Source of the DNA: Camillea tinctor
Taxonomy: Eukaryota > Ascomycota > Sordariomycetes > Xylariales > Xylariaceae
Reading direction: 5' to 3'
Length of the DNA stretch: 64,000 bases
Assembly: GCA_022578605.1 (NCBI GenBank)
Contig: MU394117.1
Coordinates: 171,154-235,153, forward strand
Shown: positions 11,446 to 24,957 of the stretch, one piece after another
Layout: every line of letters starts with the position of its first letter
Position numbering within the stretch: the first letter of the stretch is position 1
Program-made: the position numbers and the translations under genes
The notes under the pieces: generated by a model
What the model was told of the DNA's origin: nothing
Database searches by the model: none
The model's input: only the letters and a program-made list of their open reading frames with translations

Positions 11446-14153
11446 TTAGGTTACATACACTATGTGGTAGTAATGTAGGAGCTCCACGGCGAGGTCAAGA
11501 GACGATCCATAACACAACTCGGCCGAATGGGTAGAGAGCCGTGAGGCAGACTGCCACTCCGTACATACCTAGGTATGTAGTTGTAGGCAGGCACTCAACC
11601 TTACGAGGGCCTCACATGCGACCCTCAACATCGACGGGGACGAGATGCAATTTCACCAGAACCGGGTCATCAACACCTCCTCTAGCCCCTTTAGTCATCA
11701 ACCTACATAGCGTGATCAATCAATTATCGATGGTAGGCAACGATAAGCCGCATCGCACCGGGTCGCTATCCAGTTGACTTACAAGCCGTGCCTCGAACCA
11801 ATCAGTCTCAACACCCTGAACGAATGAGATGCGAATACGTAGCGTAGCAACCAGAGATCCAGAGATCCGTTCTTGCTGTGGACCGCATCACATACACTGC
11901 CTACCTAGATTCAACCAACTCGGCTTCTTAGCAAGACAGATTCACTAGTGTACAGAACATCAACAATCCACACAGTTCACTCTGTGTTCAAGCACATGCA
12001 ATATAGATGGATCTATAGCTCCCCGCGATTGACTCGACCATCCCCAGCCCCCAAATCTCTAGAGATGATATCGCTTAACGATCACTGCTGCAATGATACG
12101 CAGAGTTCGCCCCAACTCAGTATAGCTCAAAACAACCAGCTAGCTGAACATCTAGTACCTTTTTTTCGATAGACACTAGAGGCTATATACTCATATATTA
12201 GGTGTACATGCATCCTGCCCAGCATTGCCCCACAGGCGATAACCGCGGTCTCCGTGAAACGACATTGGATAGGAGGGAGCTCCGTGTTGATGTCTGTCTC
12301 CGCCTCATTGAGAGATAGGTCAAGTTGACCCACGGTGTATTGATGTATCTTGTCTCGAACTACTCAGCCTTGTCTAGCCATACACTTATTAACTTGCGCA
12401 GCTCCATCCCCAAGTAGTAAGTAAACATGCAAGGAGTGAATGTATCTACAGCGGGAAGCTGATATCATTTTAGATAGTAAAGCAATGGCTCGCTGCAGTA
12501 CCACGTCGAATCTAGGTGTTCCATTAAAACGCTTCCTGACGATCATGTATTACGCCTATTTCAACAGTGATGCATTAGGCACATGGAAAATTACCTGCTA
12601 ATACTAGTACCCCATAGTGCATAGGGATAGTTAAGGCTGCTGGCGGTAAGAGAAACCGGTAAACCAAGAATAGGCAGTGTACCCACAAACCATCACATCA
12701 CGGCTTCAGGGGAAGCACAAGTGAGGAAGGTCGCATTACGTATCGTTGTTCTCTATCATATTCATTTGCGAGGGCACTTTTTAAGACAAATGGCGGTAAT
12801 AGAATGCATGAGTTTATTTTATTTAGAATAAAGATGAGATATAATTGGTGTGCATCCTTTTCCGACCAATGTAACTAACTTCCTAATTACCTAACCTAGG
12901 TAGGTAGGTATATACATAGTAGTATCTAGTGTGTATATACATTGATACATATGTACGTGGCTTGGTAAGTTGCTCTATTATCTCGAGTTGCTGTTAATCG
13001 TCACAACTTTTCAAGCATGTCTCACCTTTCATTTCAAGCTTTCGATCCTCCAAATCTAGAGAGACATACACACATACACACATATACACCTACGGAGAGA
13101 GAAGCATAAAAAAAGGAAACAGATCTACAGGCATGTGTGTGAATGGTCCACCACGTTCCTTAACAGACTCAGTTATTACCGGTATTGCTCGATCTAAAAT
13201 CTGACATATGCTCCCGTGTTTTACCCAGGATGTAACCGCAATTTACTAAATTTGGTTCATGACTGCAAGGGCCGGCCGCCAATACTACGATACAATGATA
13301 CACTAGAGATGATATGTATACGTAAAAGAACCTCAATGACGATCATTGCCTATTCCCACTGCATGCGTCGCCGACTCGGGTTTCAGACACACAGGCCACC
13401 AACGAGGAGAGAGGAAGGCTGGTAGGAAGGGTTTGATGAGCAAATATGCCAATCGGTAGAAGGATGCATAGAAGTTCTCAACACTTGCCCGATTCTCCAA
13501 GTGCCGCAAGCCATCCCATGCAACATATCCAAGAGGGACGGAAAGGAAAAATCTCATCCGTTCGTATAGAAAGCCACATAATGAAAGCCACCCTTTCTTT
13601 TTGTTTTTCTTTTCTTGTCACCTTTGGCAGGAGATGAGCATTGATTCGCATGAGGCCTCATACGGGCAGGCAGTACGAACTAACCTAGTGTAGTGTAGGA
13701 TATAGCCTCCTAGGGTAAAAGAGTAGGTCAGACAAGAGGTCTGATTGGCGCGGCGAGAGCTCCTAAGGAGTGGATGTGTACACGAGGCGCTATGTAGGTA
13801 CATACCAGACATACAATATAGATGGACTTGGGTTAGATAGAACGGATGAGATAGATTGGGATGTAGATTGATCAGAGATATGCCGGAATGGCCACGATCC
13901 GGGCCATCGGTACGGACTAGTTAAGACAAGAAGCGACATCCGGTTGAGCACCCGTAGCCTATCGAAAGGCTTCGAAGCCCAGTCAGTTAATATACGCTAA
14001 CTACTCTCGTGTAAGTTATGGCGGGGAGTTAGTATCTTAGGTAAATAGGAAGAATCAAGTCTGGTAGTGTAAGTCAAGTAGCCTGTGTACCTAGGTAGTG
14101 TACCTAGGTTAGTGTACATCCGTTTACACACGACAACTATACCTTGAATGTGG

Positions 14154-14212
14154 ATTTTCTTTTCTTTTTTTTCTTTCCTTTTTTCTTTCCTTTTCTCTTT
14201 CTTTTTTTCGTT
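14154..14212 (+). repeat. Polypyrimidine tract (T/C only)
   Basis: Almost uninterrupted T and C for about 55 bases. It gives spurious Phe-rich or Lys-rich frames on the two strands and has no gene on either side. Confidence 0.8.
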
Positions 14213-14865
14213 CGGTTGATCGCAGCGCAATTCGCATTTCTGCAACTGAGGGCACCCCCAGTAAGAAAAGTTCGGACGCAGCCCCGAGGGTTGCTTCTGT
14301 GGTGGATGGTTAATGCCAAGAGATGGATAATTACCAAAGACACCTACCCTAAGATAGGTAAAAGACCCATGTTAGGCACGTAGCTATGTATGTACGTACT
14401 AGGTAGTACCCATAGCACCTACACTAGACTGGTGCTACATACATACATGTACTGTAAAACAGGACCACCATACTTCGTAGGATGGGATGGTTATGGACTG
14501 GCTAATTACTACACTAACTCCGTACAACTAGACGAGTAGAGGGTATACCATTACATAATTCCGACCACTAGGTATGTACGCATGCCTACCCGACTAAGCT
14601 ACTAACCTAGGTCATCTTTCCCCCTTCCCCTTATTATTCAATAACTCCGACATGACTTAAAGTCGGAGCGAAACAAGGAGCCTCAAAAGCCAAAAGTACC
14701 ACGCAGGTGCAAAGGAACCCCTCTTGGACAATCAATCTTACTTTTTGGGACAAAAGATGGCCAAGCGAGAATCTTGCGCCGCGCGCTCACAGTGTTGATG
14801 AGGAGATCTTCATGTAATTATTATTACCATTACCGTTCGCATAGAGTACCTAGACCAAGTTCATA

Positions 14866-14896
14866 GTTCATAGTTCAAATTCATAGTTCATAGCAC
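14866..14896 (+). repeat. Short tandem repeat, TTCATAG unit
   Basis: Imperfect tandem copies of a 7-base TTCATAG unit, about four copies with one AAA interruption. Confidence 0.75.
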
Positions 14897-17800
14897 ACTA
14901 AACAAGGTAAATAAGTAGATAGGTAGGAACCCGCAACAGATCTTGTTAACCGAGAACGCGGAACCGGGAAACTTGCTTCGTAAGGGACGGAATAAGAGGT
15001 CTTCCACCCTCCAGGGCCTCAGACATACTTTGAGAGGCCTTACCAAATTACACCCAGCAGTGGATTGGTTTAGGGGGCGGATCTGTATGTAATCACTACT
15101 TCATACGTGCTCTGTGCCCCATGTCCCGTGCCCTGTGCCCAATTATCGATTACTATTTTTTTTTTCTAGGGTGGCCCTTAATACGCTAAAGAATGGTTCT
15201 GGCAGGCAATTCGATGCCCCGAGCGTCAATCAAACCTGGCTTAGTCTAGCATTCTAAACCACTCTGTCGGGTTTCCCAAGCCGTTGGGCTACTGTATCTT
15301 AAATCCAAATCCACCTAGATCCGTGATGCTATCATATCGGTTCTGTGCCTGTACCCCGTCTCCCTTCCCGATACACATCCACATGTAGGTATATACATAA
15401 TATACATATATGAGGTACCTATGTAGCGTAGCATCTTAGTTACGTATGCATCGTAATGGTATAACCTAAGTAAGACAGAACGTTATTGAAAGCAGATCAA
15501 GCCTATGTAATATCGGCACGGTGACAAATCTATCCGGCGGTGACAGCAAAAGGGAGAAGGTTAAAAAAAAACACAATAAAAAATTTACGGATTCAATTGA
15601 GGCCTCTTAGACACCGATCTCCGTGAAGGGATGTGTTACTTACTACTGTACAACTTTACACTAAACAATCCGGGCCGTTGCTCGTACATACATGTACATA
15701 CAACCTACCCACATACAAGCATACATGAAGTCATAAGGGCACATACCTAGTATCTGCATGCACCATGCCTCCCTCTAGCTTACAGATGAGTAAGTATCTA
15801 AATACCTAGGTTAAGTCAGTCATAATTATTTCATCCAACATGGCCCCATCGTGAGAACATTCACCATTAATGATCCACCTATACACTTAGACACTTATAT
15901 GGGCTATCACGAGCGTACCTCTGTTTAGCTATTGTAACATACATTCCCCCCCCCGGCGCATACTAGGTCTCCAGAGGCAAGTGGCTAGGTTTTGGCCTAC
16001 ACATTGAAAAAAAAAAACTAACCAACCAAAGGTATTTCGTATCAAGCCGAGGCGAGAGCGCTTTAGTGGATCATCTACCACACAAAAGAGCACACTTACA
16101 GATTTACACAAGTCCCCAAGCTACGTATGTACCCATTATCCTAGCTCTACGGTTCTGCAGAAATTGGGTTTTGTCTCTCTTTCCCTCCCTCTCTCCCTCT
16201 CTCCGCCTCTCATCTGCAGGGAAGTGGACGAAGTAGACTACAAACCCATTCATTCGCGAGTGCTGTCCCATAGCGCATCGAGATTACTCCGTTGCACCAA
16301 TCAGGGTCCAAGTTATGATCTGGGCTACGACGATAGTGATGGCGGCAGTGACCCCGCCGTGTGATGGCGCCCATCCGCATTACTAGGGGTTTCCTAGTCT
16401 ATACCTTCGCAGTAAAGATCCAAAGGTACACACATGGAGAGACATTTACCCATCATCAGGTTCCGGCATGAGTGAGAAGGTATGACCTTGGAAACCCCAT
16501 GCAATAGGATCACACGGCCAACGAACAAACAAGGCAAGCAGGCAAAGTCCACCAGACAGGACAGGGTTTACAAGGGGTTTCGGAAACATGTCTATCTGTC
16601 TGTCTAGCTGCCCGTATCTCTGTTTATCTGTACCTCTCTTTCTCTTCTCCCTTTGCTATAGTACCCTAAGTTGATTTCCGAATGTCCCGTACATACATGA
16701 AAGAGGGGAGAGGGGGAGGAAGGGGGGGGGCAAGAGAGAATGACAAAAAGGCAACAATTACAGAAACCTGGCGCGTACATTACACGCACACGCTTACACA
16801 TATGAACAGTATACTATACCGCACCATACCACACCATACCACACCACAACGCCATACACACCCACTCGCGGGCTCACGTTACCGGCCGGGCTAGATTCGA
16901 AGCCTTCAGGAGATAAAAGTGCAGTTTCACCACTTTTGGTTTCTATTTATTCCTTTACTAAGCACGCCGTCGTGATGACAAGCCAGCCCGTTCAGCCATG
17001 CTGTCAGGGACCCCCCTCCCCCATGAGTTGACCCAACTGGTCGGGTCCAATGCCACGAGGTTTATTGTTACAGGAATCATTCTTCTTTCTCAATTTGGTT
17101 ACACTAGAGTATACTATACATATCAGCCGCCAGCGTCAAAAAGAAAGGGCAAGATGAATAAATAAATGAATAAAAAAATTCTTTAATAAACGAACAAATA
17201 TAAAGATACATTCTATACTTAGCCAGTCAGGTAAGACGACGTGAGGCAGTTAGGTACAGCATAAAATTGTCTTGGAGATTAAAATCTTACACAACGGTTC
17301 TATACCGTTCTCTCTTGGTTTTATTTTTACTTTTCTTCTCCTAACGTGTTTTCGAGAACGCCCACGTTATGCGCCTGGAGAGTAGTCCCTGAAGGAATCC
17401 GTGTGCATTATGCTTTTCAAAGAAGGCTGCCAACCCTTCTGGTTTTACGAGACATGCTAGGTGCTGACTGGCACCTTATGATTTAGCTCATTTCAGAGCA
17501 AATACCTAGGTAGTGATCATAATAATAGGACGTAATCATCAAGGGGGGGGGAGGGGGGGCGGCTTTTGTTGAAACCTCGTTGTGCGTATTAACCTATACC
17601 AGAAAGACATCGATCCATACCCGTAATTATTTCCTTTATACCTAGGTATATTATAAACTACCTACCTATAATACCACAAGTATAGAGGGAGTGTGTATCT
17701 TGTTCTTTCTTACTCATCTGGTCTTCTGCTTTGAAGATCAAACAAGATCTACTAGGTTAAGGATATTGGATTCCGCGGTTTGGGGAACAACAAACACCCC

Positions 17801-19496
17801 ACGGCCTAAACCCGGTCATGTACTCCGTACCTAATCTTCCCCCTACCCTTCCCCCTAGTGAACCCGAGGAGTTGGTTTTCCTTCCCACGCGCCGCCCCGA
17901 AGACCCTCTCCCAAGCCACATCTCCGATGGAACGTTTTGCGCTTAATAATACCCGTCTAGTACTAGCGTCTCCTCACTATTTACTAAATCAGGGAGGGGG
18001 AGAAGAAGACGACGAAGGCACCTTTTAACCAACTGCCACCCGTGACTTGTCAACTTGTATACTAGCAGGCTATCCCCCCTGCATTAAGCCGGCTTTCTAC
18101 AAATTACTCGATGTAGAGTACTTTTTGAAGACAAAAGAAAGGAATCCCAGGTGGCTATAGTCTCTGTGATAAGTACCTGGGTATACATTTATTATTGTTA
18201 ATACCCATTCATTCATTCATTCATCCTGGACAGGGGATTGGGTGAAGCAGGTAGTGTACATCGATACATACCATGTAAGGCGTCGTTTTCTTTGTACGAA
18301 CCACTGCTTCTCCGCTGGGCGGAACCGGCACGTCTATCTCGCCTATTCCGTGTACTCACATGCACCTCTTACAGGTAGGTCACGGGCCACTCGGGTGCAA
18401 ATGTCAAGTGGAGATGGAGGGGGGAAGGGTGGAGTTAGAGGGGAGTTAAGGCGAAGGTAAAGGTTGATGTTGGTATTTTGTATTTTATTCTATTCCCCCC
18501 CCCCCGGTCCAGAGCGGAATTGGTGCGCGTTGGATGCGATGATCATCGCACAAACTCATCGACAAGGCAAAAATTGCAATACGGGAAATACAATCCCGCG
18601 GCATATTATATTTTATTTTCCTACCCGCATACATCCAAGCACACCTCGTAGTCTCTATCCTTTCTCCGACACGGATATGTACAAAAACCCTGAACCTTGG
18701 CGATGGTGATATTTATTATCGATCGCTAAGGAGCGAGATCGCCATAAGCAAGATTCTGTAGTGGGGTTGAGAGGGGGGAGGGTCATTGATATGTGTACTC
18801 TGTATCGTTTTTTTTCTTTTTCCTCCCTCGTTCCCCCTAATCTTGGTTCCACCATGGTCTTTTTTTTTTCTTCTTCAGGTGGCTTCAGGTCCAGAGCAGT
18901 CCACAAGATCTGCCCCCAAACAGGCGCTTAGGGAGAGGCGGAGAAGATCCGTCCCCTCCCTTGCTTCCCCCACGACATCCCGCAGATGACAACACCCACT
19001 GACACCCTCAGTTCGGCGTAGTATAAGGCAAGTAAGGTATGTACTTAGCTATATTAAAGGATATTGCGAGAGGTCTCAGATCCAGGCAATCTGGTTGTCC
19101 GCTGTCCCCGCGTAAATCGTCCAACCAAAGGTACAGCCGAAGGTCTAGTCCAAACGAAAGGGGGGGGGGGGAAGGTTTAAAGGCTATTCAATGCTTGTTG
19201 ATTCTTGGTCTATAATTGGTCCTATAGAATTGGTGAGGGTAGGAGTAGCAGGATTGCTCCATCTTATTGAGCCTCATCCCCCCCCTTTTTTTTCTTTCCA
19301 AACTTCGGGAAGCCCAGAGCCATCGCCCCTCCTTTCCCCTCCCTCCCGCTGCGTCAGACTGCGTGTTGCTCTGCATCGTACGGAGACGGGATCCCCATCC
19401 AGCGGCATTTCAGCAGCATTGAGTCTGCATACGTTTGGAGATCTTGTCCAGAACCGACCCTCTCTACGATGGTCCGTCTGAACATCCGTACCTATC

Positions 19497-19580
19497 ATTA
19501 TCACCAGTATCATCATCATCATCACCATCATCATTATCATCATCATTATTATCATCAGCAGCAGTATCATCATTATCATC
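19497..19580 (+). repeat. (ATC)n / (ATT)n trinucleotide repeat
   Basis: Long imperfect array of ATC with ATT and AGC variants. It produces Ser/Ile/Met runs in the overlapping frames, so those frames are artefacts of the repeat. Confidence 0.85.
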
Positions 19581-22500
19581 GGGTTTACTCTTGAGTGTAG
19601 GCAGATCTGTCAAGCCCGAAAGAGTGATGGCTTAGCAGTTAGAAGACACCGTAAGGTATCCGGAGTCGGCCGAGGGCATGCTCCCATTTGTGGATCCAAA
19701 CATGATCGGCTTCTGGTACCCCTGATACATTATCGGCGACCTCGGCTGGGGCCCTGTTCCGCAGACTCCGCGGATAAGTTATCAGATTTTCAGCCAGCCT
19801 CGTGCCTTGTCAAGACGTATGTCTTGCAGACCCGCATCAAGATCAAGTATGTAAATACAGATGGATGGACTTTGCGGCTCTAATTTCCTCAACGTTTATA
19901 TTTTTTATTTTTTTATTATTAATTTTTTTGCCGCTTGCGTCAGGCGTCACACGCCGGGATGCGCGCTGCTGCGCTGTCATCTCGCGCCTACGCAAAGCAT
20001 GGCGCTCGGCGCTACTTTGGAACTCATCTGACATAGCACCCCGGCGATAGATAGACAGATAGGTGGATAGATATCATAGATAGGCCAGGAGAGACGGGAT
20101 AAAACACCTCACATCGGTCAAGGACATAGCATTAGCACACTCTAATTCGCCTCAACCCGGAGGCCACCCACTTGTCATCCTGCAAGGCTCTGAGCCTGCT
20201 TCGGGTAGCAGGGCGCAATGGAGACTCGACGGCAACAGGAAGGAAAGACAATAATAAAATGAATTAAGAGAGTCTATGTGTAAGTCAAGCTAGATAGCGG
20301 GAACGGCGCCAACACAGCGAATCTCATACCCGGGGGCGGTCACGGTGGCTCCTCCGCCCTCTAAACCACCTACCACGTTGTTCGGTCACCGGTGATCGAC
20401 TTCGCATATGCTATAGATCATTACCGAAGAAAGGGGGGGGGGGGGTTGTTCACAACATCAACCAGAACAACAACTTGTTGCATGCGAAACCTTGTGGGCA
20501 GCCAAGAGCCCGCATTATTGATCGCCATGTATACGCGGAATGACAAATATTCGTTCCCTAGTAGCACCGGCTTTGCCTAAACAGCTTTTCGTCCAACCCA
20601 ACGCAAGAATTTCTTACCCTCTCTCAATGGCAAGCAACGTTAAAGCACACATTGTTGTGTTTTTCCAAGGTAATGGAACACTTGGTTGCTCCCTCCCCTC
20701 CCCGCTCCCCCTCCTCATCCTCCTTCTGGAGAGAGAGAGAGAAAAGCTTAGCTATTCTAGATGTGGGAAACTATACGAATGTACCTCTTTTACCTTTCCC
20801 CTCCCCAATACGCGTTATTGTCGTGGTCCCGGAGAGATATAACGCCCGTCTTACATTGAGAGGGTGGTGGTGGAAGGAGAATACATACACACCTTTACCT
20901 ACCACATTGATCTATCAGTTTTCTTTTGGTATTTTCTCCTCATTTTCTTGTCCTGTTTCATTTCCCGCCTTTTTCTGTTCTTTTCTTTTTTCTTTGCCTT
21001 TTTTTTTTTTCACTTGAAACCCAGAGCCCTGCCCGCGCATCGTAGATCAATCAATTATGTTTATAGGTAACTATAGGGTTTCTTCCGCCTCTTGATTATC
21101 TGATTATTTTCGCTATTATTATCATCATTATTTTTTACTGCACAACGTTAATGAATGTGGAGTGGATTTACAACCTGGCACATCACGCACCACATAGCAC
21201 GTATTATCGAAATGACCCTTGTCCTCTAGATCATGATATCAAAAAGTGCCCAACTTTCTCCCTATAGGATTAAATCATCTAGAGAGACTATGTATGGGTG
21301 AGTGGTGGGAGCGCGAAACAGAGTCTTGATACAATTATCTATCTACTATTCTAGAAGGCCCATCCACCAATTTCTTCTTTTTTTTTTTTCTTCTTTCCTT
21401 TCCCTCTTCGCCCGCAGGTCTCCCCTCCTAGCAGCGAGAGGCAAGGCAGCGATTGAACAGCACATTTGGACCAACAACCCGAAAGGGGGATCCGACAACT
21501 TACTCTTTGGGTTGATTTAGAGGAGAAGATTGGTTGGTTGAGAGGGTTCGTAGGATGGGTTGAGATGCTGCATATCATCTGACGGGGTCCTTCTTCTCTC
21601 TGTTTCGCAGACCGAACGCTAGGTTTGGTGAACTTCCCGAGTTGGGTTGCCTCACCTGCTGTGAAAGAGAAGAAAAAAAAATACCTACAACTTAGCACTC
21701 TTAAAGGGCAGGGCGTAAGATTACAACCACTATGTATTGGCAATAGGCCGAAGGATTCCCATTAGAAGTCCCTAATGGGCTCAAAGGGGCAAGGGGGAGG
21801 GGGATGAAGCAGTTCTCTGTCACATCCCGTTGCTATCACTCGGGCTTCATTGGGGAACTCACTTGGCCTTAGTGCCTTCTTTAGGTTGAAATACGACCAT
21901 TTTTAATGTATTCTGGGGCGCTCATATGGTAGGTACTCAAATAAGCAGTAAACCAGGAGATCTTAAAGAAACGTGTAGGACTTGACCCGCCTTCGTTGCA
22001 TGCAACTTTTTGTCATTAGCATACATGCAATTAGGTCTGCAGTCGTAGGACTCTTCTAGGAGAAGGACTCTAAAGTACTTAGTACTGTGGTGGTAAGTTT
22101 CACTATCGACGGGAATTGTGGTCCGTCGCTGTCTCCCCGCTCGAATGATAAGGATGACATGCAATATTGAACATATTTAATGAAGAGCATTGTTGGCGTT
22201 TGCTCCGTTTTGACTAGTTCGTGAGGTAGAAGCGCTCTCGTGTAACGGCTTCCGAGGACACAACCTCAAGCGTGAGCAACATATAAGCTACCTCCTATCA
22301 CGACGCTCTACTCTTAAGTGTTCTAGGCTCTATCTAAAAGATAGAGTACTAAATCTATCATGGTCCCCCCAGGTTCGGGTTTCTCTACGGCGAGTTCCTC
22401 ATGGTTGAAAGGCAGTTGATATGCTATTCAGGGGCAACTAGTCATCTAGTTTAGCTCCCATAAGCACGCTAAAAACTGTATTCTCAACTAGTTGTCTTGG

Positions 22501-23368
22501 ATTGGGCCTCTCAGAATTCTCATAAGATGCTCTCGTCCGAGCGACATTAAACAGTAAACCACTAGGATTCCTGGACTAGATTCTCTAGCACCCACAGACT
22601 CGGAGAATAAAAAGAATATTCATAATAGTAACGCCTAGTGGTTTGTCTTCAACATCCGCGGTGGTCTGATGTGGTTACCGAAGCAAGGTCATCCCCTCGT
22701 TGGATTCGAAGTTTAATCTAAACTCACGTATGATATGTAGATCAGTCCTGGTTAGTAATTCTGCGAGTCGATGTCGTCCTCTTTTCTTAAGTTCGCTATC
22801 ACTATCGGGCTCGGTAAAGGGACTGCTATAGAGAGGGAGCTAAGCTGACTAGAGGAAGCAATAGACGTTCGATGGGGCCGACATAGTCCCAGTGCAGGTT
22901 GCTGCTCTATAGCACAGCTGATCACTACTGGTGAAACAGTATGGTTTTTGCAATCAGAACCAGAAGGAAATATTGAGCGTGTTGTTGCTTTAGACAGGCT
23001 AATAGGAGGAACTTGATTGTTTTGTCATTTGTAACTCTAAAGGAGAATTATGATACAATAAGGCATTTTCCTTTAGGATCGATGGGTTTATCAAGCCGAG
23101 TTGGTCTGGATCATATGATATGTATATTTGCAAAGGTAGAAAGTGGCATCTGCAAGCACCGAAGCTTGTAGGTTGTCGAGAACAATAACATAATTTATAT
23201 AGGTCACTGATATATCACGCTCACAGATATTGATAACAATTTCAGTGAACCCCCCTTCGAGTATTTACATTGCTCTTATGAGAGGGCTGTGGGTTCTATT
23301 GTGTGATCACGTATTGTTTGATGATATTCTCATATACAGACGGCTATGTAGCCAAACCTCATGCCACA

Positions 23369-23390
23369 AACTAGTTTCTAGAAACTAGTT
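23369..23390. repeat. 22-bp perfect palindrome
   Basis: A perfect self-complementary sequence centred on TCTAGA, with AACTAGTTT arms. A shorter relative, CAACTAGTTG, lies at 22485-22494. It lies 370 bp left of the transposon remnant. Confidence 0.85.
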
Positions 23391-23757
23391 GAGCCATAGA
23401 CCAAAAACTTCACTGGCAATTTTTCTTTCATCCTGGATTAATAATAACATGTGTTCCCTTTCCTAGAATGTAACGCCTCGAAGTACGGAGTACGGAGTAT
23501 GCAATGCAATATTTCGAAAATGAGCTTCACGGTTGATTTGAACAAAGCTGTGGAGAACAACGTGTCTTTCATCATCAACCACAGTCAGTCAATGAGAAGA
23601 AAATGGTGTCTACTCAAGGTCTTGGGATGTAGGGGTAACTTACCCAACCTAGGTGCCTACATATGTACCAGACAAGCATATTACTTAAGTACAATGAACC
23701 ATTTAGTATGACATTTGAGGAAGTAACGAATACTTGCTTTGTGACGAAGTACATGTA

Positions 23758-23832
23758 CCATCTACCACCACCTGGCGAACACCCCCACCTGGCAAACACG
23801 CAAAATTTTTAAATCCCCATATAAATTACACA
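23758..23832 (+). repeat. Left terminal inverted repeat of the transposon remnant
   Basis: Starts CCATCTACCACC and contains two tandem 17-bp-spaced copies of a CACCTGGC(G/A)AACAC motif. The five mismatches to the right arm lie at arm positions 18, 35, 37, 49 and 59. Confidence 0.9.
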
Positions 23833-24880
23833 TATTTCACTTATACATAATTTACTTATTTTAAGCGCTATTAACTTACTTTTTAAAAGTATATATTATT
23901 TATTAATTATTTAATATGTTTATAAAATTAAAATATTTTTATTTATTTTTAAAATATTTTTATTTATTTTTTTAAATATATATATATAAATTAATATAAA
24001 ATTTAATATTTTATAATATAAAAACCTTAAATAAAATGTAAAAATTATAAACTTAAATATTTTATTAATTATAAATAATAAATACTATAAATATAATAAA
24101 GCTTTTAATTAAATATTATTATATATAATTTTAAATATTTAATATAAATATAATATATAAAATATATGTTTATAAATTATATTACGTAATTTTTAATATT
24201 ATATAATTATAAATATATAAATTAATATATTAAATTATATTTAATTTAAATTTAAAAACTAACTTTTAATAATTATTTTATTTAATTAATAATAAAATTT
24301 TAAAAACTTTATTAAAAAATTAAAAAATTTAACGCTTATACCTCACTATAAAAACTTTTTAGCCCCACTATAATAGCGTTTAAAATATAAAAGTTTTAAT
24401 AAAATATTTTTAAAAGCTATAATTAAATAAATAAAATATTTATTAAAAAATAGTTTTAAAATTTATATTAAATATATTTTAAAGTATTTATTATAATATT
24501 TATAAATATATAATATTAAATATTACATAATATATTTTATAAATATTTATTAAATATACTATAATTATATTAAATATTTATAATTAAATATAATAAATTT
24601 TAATTAAATTTTTATTTTTATTTATAATATTTAAAGCTTAAAATTAATAAAAAACTTTATTTTATAATTTTATAATTTTTATTTTATTTTTTTAATTTAT
24701 TTATATTAAATATATATTAATATTAATATATTAATATTTTAAAATAAAAATAAAAAATAAAATAAAATACGTTTATTTATAAAAGTTAAGTTTTTAAAGT
24801 ATTTTGTAATTAAATTAATTTAAATTTAAGAAATAAAATTAATATCTTATTAAATGGCGTAGTTATAAGTAATTAAAATG

Positions 24881-24955
24881 TGTGTAATTTATATGGAGAT
24901 TTAAAATTTTTGCGTGTTCGGCAGGTGGGGGTGTTCGGCAGGTGGTGGTAGATGG
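24881..24955 (-). repeat. Right terminal inverted repeat of the transposon remnant
   Basis: Reverse complement of the left arm. Both internal motif copies read CACCTGCCGAACAC, differing from the left arm by the same G/C change in each copy. Confidence 0.9.
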
Positions 24956-24957
24956 TA

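Larger units (their letters stand above)
11446..23755. other. Intergenic region, second part of the gene desert
   Basis: About 12.3 kb without a supportable gene. Open frames are short, overlap on both strands, and lack paired splice sites. It contains many CCTAGG-centred palindromes (for example 12895, 14090, 14103, 17505, 17641), polypyrimidine tracts, homopurine runs and the ATC repeat at 19497-19580. The stretch at about 22.2-23.4 kb is more complex in sequence and holds several small perfect hairpins. It may be a decayed transposon, but I could not read a domain in any frame. Confidence 0.55.
23758..24955. mobile_element. Tc1/mariner-type DNA transposon remnant, RIP-like AT-only interior
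   Basis: The 1198-bp element is bounded by inverted repeats at 23758-23832 and 24881-24955. By direct comparison they match at 70 of 75 positions. Both outer ends abut a TA dinucleotide (23756-23757 and 24956-24957), as expected for TA target duplication in the Tc1/mariner/pogo superfamily (Fot1-like elements in fungi). The interior is almost pure A+T. Its few cytosines are mostly followed by T, G or C rather than A, which fits CpA-to-TpA RIP. No transposase frame survives. At 1.2 kb it is shorter than a typical autonomous Fot1-type element, so it is either a deletion derivative or a non-autonomous copy. Family assignment is inference from the ends only. Confidence 0.85.

Noticed and set aside
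22780..22920. Short minus-strand string HWDYVGPIER, reminiscent of a retroelement integrase core
   Set aside because: Stops on both sides and no neighbouring integrase or reverse-transcriptase motifs could be read; too weak to call.
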